DNA from: Verrucomicrobiales bacterium
GTDB taxonomy: Bacteria; Verrucomicrobiota; Verrucomicrobiia; Verrucomicrobiales; DEV007
Assembly (NCBI GenBank): GCA_013003335.1
Contig: JABDJT010000245.1
Coordinates: 1 to 6,734 of the forward strand
DNA: 6,734 nt
Direction: 5' to 3'
The notes under the pieces are model-generated. The model did not search any database and was not told the origin of the DNA. It saw nothing but the letters and a program-made list of their open reading frames with translations. Positions within the stretch are counted from its first letter, which is position 1. Each line of letters starts with the position of its first letter. The position numbers and the translations under genes are program-made. This document shows positions 1 to 5,675 of this stretch, one piece after another.

Positions 1-1
1 G

Positions 2-1378
2 TTTGCGGGCGGAACGGATTACTTTCTAAAAGCCGGACCGGACGCGCCCGAGACGTTTTTGGCCTACTCCGATTTCGACGGAACCCGCGCCAACAACCCC
101 GCCAAAGGTCCGCTGAAAACATGGGAACCGCACGTGAAAGACTGGCTCGATATCGACCCGTCCTGGCAGGGCGGCAAGGGCAAAGGCATGATCGGCGCGC
201 TGAATTACCTTGCACAGAAGGGAGTGAATTCGTTCTCGTTTCTGCCCTACAACGCGGGCGGCGACGGTGACAACGTCTGGCCGTTCATCGAACGCGATTT
301 CAAAATGCACTACGACTGCTCGAAGCTCGATCAGTGGGGCATCGTGTTCGACCACGCGACCACGTGGGGCCTGCACCTCCACTTCAAGCTGCAGGAAACC
401 GAGATCGACGACAACCGTCGCGGCCACAAAAATCCGGAAAACGGCGTCGTGCCGACTTCTCTCGACGGCGGCAAACTCGGCCCGGAACGCAGACTCTATC
501 TTCGCGAATTGATTTCGCGATATGGTCACCTTCTCGCGTTGAACTGGAACATCGGCGAAGAAAACACGCAGTCGCCGGACGAGGTCCGTGAAATGGCCCA
601 ATACATCCGGGATCTAGACGCTTACGATCACCACATCGTGATTCACACCTACCCGGATCAGCAGGACAAAGTTTACCCGCCCTTACTCGGCGAAAAATCG
701 AAGCTCACCGGCGCCAGTTTGCAAAATCCGTGGAACATGGCTCACAAGCGGACGCTGAAGTGGATCCACGAATCGGCCAAAGCGGGAAAGCAGTGGGTGG
801 TTGCAAATGATGAACAAAACCCGGCTGACATGGGCGTCCCGCCCGATCCGGGATACGCGGGGCACGATGGTTTTGCCCAGAACAAGAACGGCAGGAAATA
901 CAACCTGCATGACATTCGCCGCGACACGCTGTGGGGCAATCTCATGGCTGGTGGTGCCGGCGTGGAATATTATTTCGGTTACAAGCTGCCCGAGAACGAT
1001 CTCAAGCTGGAGGACTTTCGCAGTCGCGACAAATCCTGGAATTACTGCCGAATCGCCCTCGAGTTCTTCCACAAGAACGAAGTGCCGTTTTGGGAAATGG
1101 AGAACGCGAACGGACTCGTCGGGAATGACAAAAATGAGAACGGCAAACCGTGGTGTCTCGCCAAGCCGGGCGAGGTCTACGTTGTGTTCGTGCCGAAAGG
1201 CGGAGAGGCCACGCTCGAGATTGTGGGAGCCGGAAAATTCCTTCAAACCTGGCACGCCATCGAGGAATCCGGCGAGGCTGTCGAAAGGTCGGAAACGTCA
1301 GCTGGATCCGTCGAAATCATCCTCGGAGAGGGAATTCCCGAGGGGGCAGACTACGTCGTCTTGATCCGGAAACAGTAA
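2..1378 (+). CDS. DUF5060-type glycoside-hydrolase-like protein with C-terminal putative collagen-binding domain (5' end missing)
   Basis: The frame is open from base 2 with no stop, so the window holds the last 458 residues of a longer protein. The TTG at 59 is internal, because similar-looking sequence continues before it. The text resembles secreted DUF5060/DUF4038-like proteins of PVC bacteria, which have an N-terminal Ig-like domain (absent here, expected upstream), a TIM-barrel glycosidase-like core and a C-terminal putative collagen-binding domain. In the fragment, the core covers roughly residues 1-360. It includes a GVNSFSFLPYNAGGDGDN segment, a WNIGEEN motif with Glu186/Glu187 and an ANDEQNP motif with Glu271. 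These acidic residues sit where clan-A glycosidases carry the acid/base and nucleophile, but that assignment is inferred. Residues about 384-458 (AKPGEVYVVFVPKGGEATLEI onward) form the terminal beta domain. The likely role is extracellular or periplasmic polysaccharide breakdown; the substrate is unknown. It converges on the anti-sigma gene with an 89-bp gap. Confidence 0.85.
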   Translation, partial: FAGGTDYFLKAGPDAPETFLAYSDFDGTRANNPAKGPLKTWEPHVKDWLDIDPSWQGGKGKGMIGALNYLAQKGVNSFSFLPYNAGGDGDNVWPFIERDFKMHYDCSKLDQWGIVFDHATTWGLHLHFKLQETEIDDNRRGHKNPENGVVPTSLDGGKLGPERRLYLRELISRYGHLLALNWNIGEENTQSPDEVREMAQYIRDLDAYDHHIVIHTYPDQQDKVYPPLLGEKSKLTGASLQNPWNMAHKRTLKWIHESAKAGKQWVVANDEQNPADMGVPPDPGYAGHDGFAQNKNGRKYNLHDIRRDTLWGNLMAGGAGVEYYFGYKLPENDLKLEDFRSRDKSWNYCRIALEFFHKNEVPFWEMENANGLVGNDKNENGKPWCLAKPGEVYVVFVPKGGEATLEIVGAGKFLQTWHAIEESGEAVERSETSAGSVEIILGEGIPEGADYVVLIRKQ

Positions 1379-1381
1379 AAA

Positions 1382-1397
1382 CGAATCAACAGATTCG
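1382..1397 (+). terminator. small hairpin just after the glycosidase gene
   Basis: Four bases after the TAA stop lies a perfect 6-bp inverted repeat, CGAATC-AACA-GATTCG, with a 4-nt loop. No T-run follows; the next bases are GAGCGAAGCGGAG. It is therefore not a canonical intrinsic terminator, though its position fits an RNA 3'-end structure. The rest of the 89-bp gap (1379-1467) holds only the 17-nt repeat near the anti-sigma stop. Confidence 0.35.
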
Positions 1398-1444
1398 GAG
1401 CGAAGCGGAGAAAGTCGCAACGAGAGTGGAGTCAATTGGTTCAG

Positions 1445-1461
1445 CGAACAAACCCTGTTGG
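1445..1461 (-). repeat. stop-associated 17-nt motif, copy 1 (after anti-sigma gene)
   Basis: Read on the minus strand this is CCAACAGGGTTTGTTCG, starting 6 nt after the TGA of the anti-sigma gene and in the same sense as that gene. It matches the copies at 5634-5650 and 5652-5668 at 15 of 17 positions each. AACA and TGTT can pair around a GGGTT loop, a weak 4-bp hairpin. It may be a 3'-end signal or a dispersed short palindromic repeat. Confidence 0.6.
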
Positions 1462-1467
1462 ATCGAA

Positions 1468-2697
1468 TCACTGCCCGATCACCGCCTCGATCTCGCGACC
1501 GAGTTCGGTCTGGCGTTTCACGGCCTGATCCAGCCGGCTTTGCAGGGCTTCGAGTTCCGCAACACCGGGATCGTTCGCCATGGATTCGCTGATGGCGCTC
1601 AATTCCTCGTTGATCCGGTGATACTGCTCCATTACGGACGGCTCATCTTTGAGGGGCTGAACCTCACCGATCGTCAGGGATTTGGACGGTGCCTTCAGAT
1701 TAATCAGATTGACGAGATTCTTGCTGTCCGGGTCGCCTGGAACGATGGCCCCGGTCGGGGTAATTTCACTGCCTTCGCGGGTGTATTCCTTCACAGTCAC
1801 CTTCTCAGTGCCGTCCGGGTTCACGCGGCGATCGGTCAGGCGAATCGTCTCCACCTTCCGACCGTTGATCGTCCGTTTCCGAATGACAAAGGAGAGATTT
1901 CCGTGGCCGTATTCATCGTCGGGCAAATTGGCGACCGATTCGTCAGGATTGTGGAATTTATAGGTGCCGAAGCCAGGCTGACCGGACATCAGCGCACCCA
2001 GACCGGGCAATCCGCTGAACTTGTCCGCCTGAATTTCCATGACCGGAGTCGGCGTCAGGTTTTCATAATCGAGGTAGCTCCCGGCATTCACAGGAGGGGT
2101 GACTGTCGCGGAAACCGGAATATAAGAGGCCGCCGAATAGTCGGGTATTTCGCTGGCCAACCGGAGTTCCGGCACGTTTGAATTCAACCCATTTTCGCCT
2201 GAAGCATTGATCTCCGGACCGCCAGCAGAAGCATTCACCATCTCGCCAGCGCCGGGAGCTGCCGGCGGAGTGGGAGGAAGATTCGTTGCCGCAATTTCGT
2301 TGCCTGCGCCGCCCTGACCGGTCTGTCGTTGCTGTGTAATCAGCGAACCTACCACCATCAAACCGGTCAGGACAGCTGCCAGACTCAACAACATCGTCCT
2401 CACGGGAGGATTCTTTTTCAATTCAACCAGCACACCGTCGTTTTCGCCCGGATCTTGAGCGTCGTTTACCGTCGCGAGCGCAGTGCAGGGCCTGGAAGCC
2501 GGTGCCGGATTCTGCAGTTCATCGGCAAACCCTTCGCGCAGCCAGGAAACGGTTTCACGGATCTCATCCAGTTCCGCCTCAGCGGTCGGGGACTGGGCGA
2601 GTTGACACTCAAAATCAGCGGCTTCATCGGGGCGTAATTCGCCGATGGCGTATGCCGTGATCTGAGGATCGTTGGATTCAATCGGTTCGGTTTTCAT
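1468..2697 (-). CDS. single-pass membrane protein, probable anti-sigma factor of the ECF sigma factor upstream
   Basis: This 409-residue protein follows the ECF sigma gene on the same strand after a 68-bp gap, the usual place for a cognate anti-sigma factor. Residues about 8-60 (DPQITAYAIGELRPDEAADFE onward) are an acidic helical segment. It resembles the cytoplasmic N-terminus seen in PVC VWA/YfbK-type proteins and other sigma-linked membrane proteins. Residues 101-120 form one hydrophobic membrane segment, preceded by KKNPPVR, so the N-terminus should be cytoplasmic. After it comes a Pro/Ala/Gly/Asn-rich linker (about 125-215). A region with no family I recognise follows (about 245-345, with charged beta-like stretches such as NLSFVIRKRTINGRKVETIRL). 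The end is a probable coiled coil (about 355-405). It has only two cysteines (31 and 71) and no HxxxCxxC motif, so it is not a zinc-binding anti-sigma protein. No VWA domain is present. The ATG lacks a properly spaced Shine-Dalgarno. Sequestering the sigma factor at the membrane is inferred from position and topology. Confidence 0.7.
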   Translation of the reverse strand: MKTEPIESNDPQITAYAIGELRPDEAADFECQLAQSPTAEAELDEIRETVSWLREGFADELQNPAPASRPCTALATVNDAQDPGENDGVLVELKKNPPVRTMLLSLAAVLTGLMVVGSLITQQRQTGQGGAGNEIAATNLPPTPPAAPGAGEMVNASAGGPEINASGENGLNSNVPELRLASEIPDYSAASYIPVSATVTPPVNAGSYLDYENLTPTPVMEIQADKFSGLPGLGALMSGQPGFGTYKFHNPDESVANLPDDEYGHGNLSFVIRKRTINGRKVETIRLTDRRVNPDGTEKVTVKEYTREGSEITPTGAIVPGDPDSKNLVNLINLKAPSKSLTIGEVQPLKDEPSVMEQYHRINEELSAISESMANDPGVAELEALQSRLDQAVKRQTELGREIEAVIGQ

Positions 2698-2765
2698 CTT
2701 CTGTGCGGGAAACGCGGTGTGGAAATGCTCGGTTCTGGAAAAGGATTAGGGAAACAGCGGAGAAT

Positions 2766-3356
2766 TCAGCGGGACTGGCGGGAGGATTCCGAAGCATCGT
2801 CGTCGGAACGGGCGGCTTTCGGGTCGGGCACGCCCATCATCATGCGGAGGCGCTTGATGCCGGTGTGAATGAGAAAACCGACGTTGCTTACCGACAAATC
2901 GGCGATTTCGGCAATTTCCTTGTAGCTCAGATCGCCTTGAAATTTCAGCCGGATGACTTCGCGCTGATTCTCGGGCAATCGCTCAACAAACCGCATAACC
3001 TCGTCGTGGCGTTCGCGTTTTTCAGCTGTGACGGACGGATCGGGCCGGGAATCGTTCAAGTGCTCGAACGCTTCCCCTCCGGAGGTGCGCATCGGGTTTT
3101 CTTTACGCAGCACATCGATCGCGCGGTTCCGGCAAACGGTGTAAAGCCAGCTTTTCAGTTTCCCGGCAATCAGGTTCGGATCCTGCCGGTAGAGCTTGAT
3201 AAAAGTATCCTGCACCACGTCGCGGGCACGTTCCCAGTCGCCGCCAAGCAAGCTCGCGGCGTATCCGGTGAGGGGCCCTTCAAATTCTTTTTGGGCCCTC
3301 TCGACCAGTTCGCGGGGAGTAAACTCCATAAGTTGGATGGCAGCAGAAGACGACAT
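2766..3356 (-). CDS. ECF-type RNA polymerase sigma factor (sigma-70 family)
   Basis: The protein has 196 residues, the typical length for group IV (ECF) sigma factors, with only sigma2 and sigma4 domains. Sigma2 spans about residues 24-88: RDVVQDTFIKLYRQ is region 2.2, which contacts the core polymerase, and LKSWLYTVCRNRAIDVLRK covers regions 2.3-2.4 for -10 melting and recognition. A short linker follows. Sigma4 spans about 119-171 with LPENQREVIRLKF and a helix-turn-helix LSYKEIAEIADLSVSNVG for -35 recognition. The last 20 or so residues are a Ser/Asp/Arg-rich tail outside the family core. It directs RNA polymerase to a dedicated promoter set, usually under an anti-sigma factor, here probably the next gene. 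The ATG at 3356 is chosen as the longest start; Met10 (3327-3329) is a possible alternative, and neither has a Shine-Dalgarno. A 13-bp palindrome ends 6 nt before the start codon. Target genes are unknown; autoregulation and control of the divergent gene are plausible. Confidence 0.92.
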   Translation of the reverse strand: MSSSAAIQLMEFTPRELVERAQKEFEGPLTGYAASLLGGDWERARDVVQDTFIKLYRQDPNLIAGKLKSWLYTVCRNRAIDVLRKENPMRTSGGEAFEHLNDSRPDPSVTAEKRERHDEVMRFVERLPENQREVIRLKFQGDLSYKEIAEIADLSVSNVGFLIHTGIKRLRMMMGVPDPKAARSDDDASESSRQSR

Positions 3357-3362
3357 TCAGTG

Positions 3363-3375
3363 CGTGAATTTCACG
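3363..3375. promoter_or_regulatory. 13-bp perfect palindrome, candidate operator or leader hairpin
   Basis: CGTGAA-T-TTCACG is perfectly self-complementary around one central base and is flanked by an overlapping CACGTG. It lies 6 nt before the sigma factor start codon. It could bind a dimeric regulator. In RNA its loop would be too tight for a full stem, so a DNA-binding role is more likely than a hairpin. No regulator is identified. Confidence 0.4.
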
Positions 3376-3404
3376 TGTAAAACGAATTCGCTTCCGCTTT
3401 GTTA

Positions 3405-3410
3405 GATAAT
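3405..3410 (+). promoter_or_regulatory. possible -10 element for the transglutaminase-like gene
   Basis: GATAAT matches TATAAT at five of six positions and lies 48 bp before the ATG at 3459. No TTGACA-like box stands 16-18 bp upstream (the bases there read ACGAAT), and there is no extended TG. It may be a weak or alternative-sigma promoter, or chance. Confidence 0.25.
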
Positions 3411-3416
3411 TCTGGC

Positions 3417-3451
3417 AAAAATAGGCGAAAATTTCAGAAAAATGAACTTTT
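3417..3451. promoter_or_regulatory. helically phased A-tracts, predicted curved DNA
   Basis: A-runs lie at 3417-3421, 3428-3431 and 3438-3442, followed by a T-run at 3448-3451. Their centres are about 3419, 3429.5, 3440 and 3449.5, so the spacing is about 10.5, 10.5 and 9.5 bp, close to one helical turn. Such phasing bends DNA and often accompanies bacterial promoters or nucleoid-protein sites. Confidence 0.45.
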
Positions 3452-3458
3452 GTTTGCC

Positions 3459-5651
3459 ATGTTTCGCCTTTTCCTGCTTTTCAGCCTTTCCACAGGCCTG
3501 ACTTCCCCTGTTTTTGCGCAGGAAACGCTTTTCCCTCTCGAAAGACCCAATCCGGCCCTTCAAATCGCACCCATCCCCGAATGGGTCGTGCCGATTCAGC
3601 CCGATCTGAATTCCCCCGGCCCCTCCCGCGAGGGCGAACCAAGCGACTCGATTTTCTACCGGCTGGTCGATGTGCAGAAGCAGATCGAAACCGCCGCCGC
3701 TTTTTATCACTACGCCGATGAAATTCTCACCACCGCCGGGGTTCATGATGACAGCGAAATCCGGATCGAATACGACCCGGCCTACGAAACGCTGGACCTG
3801 CACCACGTCACGATTCACCGCGACGGCCGGACAATCGACGGCCTGGAGCATGCCCTCATCCGGGAAATTCAGCCCGAAGAGGAATTCGATTCCAACATGC
3901 TGTACGGCCACTGGGAACTGCTCATCATGCCTGCAGGAATCCGTTCGGGAGACGTGATCGACTACGCCTATACCATCACCGGTCGGAATCCATATTACGA
4001 CGGCCGGTTCTTTGACATCTTCGACATCAACTGGGAAAAACCCGTTCTCCATACCCGGTATCGCCTTTTGAAATCGCCGGACCGCCCGCTTTTTTTCAAA
4101 AATCACCGCACCGAGCTAACGCCTCGCCGGAACCAGCTTGAATCCGGACTCGAAGAACTCGTTTGGGAGGCGAAAAACGTTCCGGCCGTCCGACCGGAGC
4201 CGGACACGCCTGCCTGGTTTGATCCCTTTTCCTTCGTCGAGCTCAGCGAATTCAACACCTGGCAGGAAGTCGCCGCTCTCGGCCACCGCAAATACGACTT
4301 CTCCGACGAACCGGACAGCCCGGAACTGACCGCCCTGGAAAAACGAATACAGGCTGCTCATCCGGAAGACGAGACCGCACAGGTCACCGCCGCGATTCGC
4401 TTCGTGCAGGACGAAATCCGCTATCTCGGCATCGAGGAAGGCCCCCGCGCTTTCACGCCCGTGAGTCCCGCAACGACGCTTCGCCGACGCTTTGGCGACT
4501 GCAAAGACAAGACTGTGTTGCTCCGCCAAATTCTCGAAAAGTTGGGGATCAGGAGCACACCCATGTATGTCGAAATCGACGAGAGCACAATCCTTCGCAA
4601 CCGGCAGCCTTCCCCGATCGTTTTCGATCACGTGATCCTCCTGATCCAACTCGAATCCGGCAGGAAAATCTATTGCGACTGCACCCAGACCCACGTTGGC
4701 AGCCCCGCAGATTCGTTGCACTTACCGGATTACCACGTCGGCCTGAAGCTCGATGAATCCGGCGACGGACTGATCGAAATTCCCTCCCCTTCCCCGGAAA
4801 AAAACCGTACCGAGACCATCACAAAAATTTTCCCGGGCGGGATCGGCGAGCCGGCCAGAATGGAAGTGGTGACCAGGTATTTCGGAACCGACGCCAATGC
4901 CCAGCGGTACTTTGCCCAGTCCGATTCCGCCGAATCAGCCCGCCTCGATTTTCTCGACTACTACCGCGAGGATTATGGCGCGGTAGCCTCGGTCCACCCG
5001 CCCAAAATTGAAGACGATCGCGAAGCCAACCGGTTTCAAATCACCGAGACCTACGATTTGCACATTCCGTGGGAAGAAGATGAATCCGATCCCGGCTGGT
5101 ATTCTCTTTCCGTTTACCTCGCCGAAGTCCGCAACGAACTGGCCCGGCCCGCCCATCCGTTCCGCACCGCCCCCTTCGCCTTCAATCATCCGAAATCGAT
5201 CCGGCAGGAAATCCATCTGCAGCTGGACAGACCGAATGAGTGGGATTTCGAGGACGAACGCCATTTCGTGGAATCGCCGGCCTTCACACTCCGCCGGGAG
5301 GTGACCTACGACGCCAAAAAAGGCCTCCTCCGGATCGCGGCCGATTACCAGTCAACCGCCGATTACGTGCCGTCGGAAAAAATGGTCGAACACGTCGAGC
5401 AGGTCGATTTCGCCTACGAATTGACGCGCTACCAGATCTGGAATCTTGACCAGGAACGCGGCAAAGAATCCATTCCCGACGGCGGCGATGTCGATTACGC
5501 CCGCGAATTCGCGCCAATCGAATTTCCCTGGGCCCTCGCGATCGGTGTCAGCCTTCTCCTGGTCTTCTTCGGTCTCGGAATCGGCGTGATCCTGACCGTG
5601 GTCATCGTCCGGCTCCGGAGAGCGAAAAACGAACCAACAGGGTCTGTTTGA
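3459..5651 (+). CDS. secreted, membrane-anchored DUF3857 / transglutaminase-like protein
   Basis: The ATG at 3459 gives 730 residues. It is preferred over the in-frame TTG at 3399 because it starts directly with a signal peptide: MFRLFLLFSLSTGL, then a PVFAQ cleavage-like site near residue 20. A DUF3857 domain covers roughly residues 70-250, with features such as HHVTIHRDGRTID and IRSGDVIDYAYTITGRNPYY. A transglutaminase-like papain-fold domain follows (about 300-415). Its triad is intact: Cys348 in RRFGDCKDKTVLL, His391 in FDHVILLI and Asp407 in YCDCTQ. Residues about 420-685 are a beta-rich region like the C-terminal part of DUF3857 proteins. One membrane segment (about 690-717) and a short basic tail (RLRRAK) end the protein. 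The topology should be periplasmic domain, membrane, short cytoplasmic tail. The family's substrates are poorly known; peptide cleavage or crosslinking in the envelope is possible. It diverges from the sigma operon and ends 24 bp from the convergent topoisomerase gene. No Shine-Dalgarno is visible. Confidence 0.9.
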   Translation: MFRLFLLFSLSTGLTSPVFAQETLFPLERPNPALQIAPIPEWVVPIQPDLNSPGPSREGEPSDSIFYRLVDVQKQIETAAAFYHYADEILTTAGVHDDSEIRIEYDPAYETLDLHHVTIHRDGRTIDGLEHALIREIQPEEEFDSNMLYGHWELLIMPAGIRSGDVIDYAYTITGRNPYYDGRFFDIFDINWEKPVLHTRYRLLKSPDRPLFFKNHRTELTPRRNQLESGLEELVWEAKNVPAVRPEPDTPAWFDPFSFVELSEFNTWQEVAALGHRKYDFSDEPDSPELTALEKRIQAAHPEDETAQVTAAIRFVQDEIRYLGIEEGPRAFTPVSPATTLRRRFGDCKDKTVLLRQILEKLGIRSTPMYVEIDESTILRNRQPSPIVFDHVILLIQLESGRKIYCDCTQTHVGSPADSLHLPDYHVGLKLDESGDGLIEIPSPSPEKNRTETITKIFPGGIGEPARMEVVTRYFGTDANAQRYFAQSDSAESARLDFLDYYREDYGAVASVHPPKIEDDREANRFQITETYDLHIPWEEDESDPGWYSLSVYLAEVRNELARPAHPFRTAPFAFNHPKSIRQEIHLQLDRPNEWDFEDERHFVESPAFTLRREVTYDAKKGLLRIAADYQSTADYVPSEKMVEHVEQVDFAYELTRYQIWNLDQERGKESIPDGGDVDYAREFAPIEFPWALAIGVSLLLVFFGLGIGVILTVVIVRLRRAKNEPTGSV
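5634..5650 (+). repeat. stop-associated 17-nt motif, copy 2 (overlaps transglutaminase-like stop codon)
   Basis: CCAACAGGGTCTGTTTG lies in sense with the gene and includes the first two bases of its TGA stop (5649-5651). AACAG and CTGTT pair around a GGT loop, a 5-bp hairpin. It differs from copy 1 at two of 17 positions. Confidence 0.6.
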
Positions 5652-5668
5652 CGAACCAACCTTGTTGG
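5652..5668 (-). repeat. stop-associated 17-nt motif, copy 3 (after topoisomerase gene)
   Basis: On the minus strand this reads CCAACAAGGTTGGTTCG, starting 7 nt after the topoisomerase TAA and in the sense of that gene. CCAAC and GTTGG pair around an AAG loop. It matches copy 1 at 15 of 17 positions and lies one base from copy 2, which faces the other way. Confidence 0.6.
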
Positions 5669-5675
5669 ATTGGAT

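Larger units (their letters stand above)
3357..3458. promoter_or_regulatory. divergent control region between the sigma operon and the transglutaminase-like gene
   Basis: This 102-bp spacer separates two divergent start codons and must hold promoters for both directions unless transcripts overlap. It is clearly more A/T-rich than its surroundings. Visible elements are the palindrome at 3363-3375, a CACGTG at 3372-3377, the hexamer GATAAT at 3405-3410 and phased A-tracts at 3417-3451. No convincing paired -35/-10 for the housekeeping sigma factor is visible on the minus strand. Confidence 0.6.
5634..5668. terminator. candidate bidirectional terminator of the convergent gene pair
   Basis: CCAACAGG (5634-5641) can pair with CCTTGTTGG-type sequence (5661-5668) as an 8-bp stem with one G-U pair, enclosing the plus-strand stop codon. 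Alternatively two small hairpins form: AACAG-GGT-CTGTT (5636-5648) and CCAAC-CTT-GTTGG (5656-5668). On the plus strand, T-rich sequence follows only from 5681 on, within the complement of the topoisomerase Lys-rich tail. On the minus strand no clean T-run follows. Terminator function is therefore only likely, not proved. Confidence 0.4.

Noticed and set aside
59..61. TTG as the start of the glycosidase-like gene
   Set aside because: The frame is open to the window edge, and the residues before it (GGTDYFLKAGPDAPETF) fit the same family, so the true start lies upstream.
1150..2181. Long plus-strand open frame (343 codons) running from the glycosidase end into the anti-sigma region
   Set aside because: It overlaps two better-supported genes, has no recognisable domain, and its text is the out-of-frame or antisense shadow of their codons.
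1468..2697. Zinc-binding anti-sigma domain in the membrane protein
   Set aside because: Only two cysteines occur and no HxxxCxxC motif is present.
2703..3380. Plus-strand open frame of 225 codons opposite the sigma factor
   Set aside because: The minus strand encodes a clear ECF sigma factor; the antisense frame has no family resemblance and is kept open by GC-rich codon bias.
3399..3401. TTG as the start of the transglutaminase-like gene
   Set aside because: It would add 20 polar, basic residues before a clean signal peptide that begins at the ATG at 3459, and it lies within the likely promoter.
3402..4106. Minus-strand open frame of 234 codons opposite the start of the transglutaminase-like gene
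   Set aside because: It is antisense to the signal peptide and DUF3857 region and has no recognisable domain.
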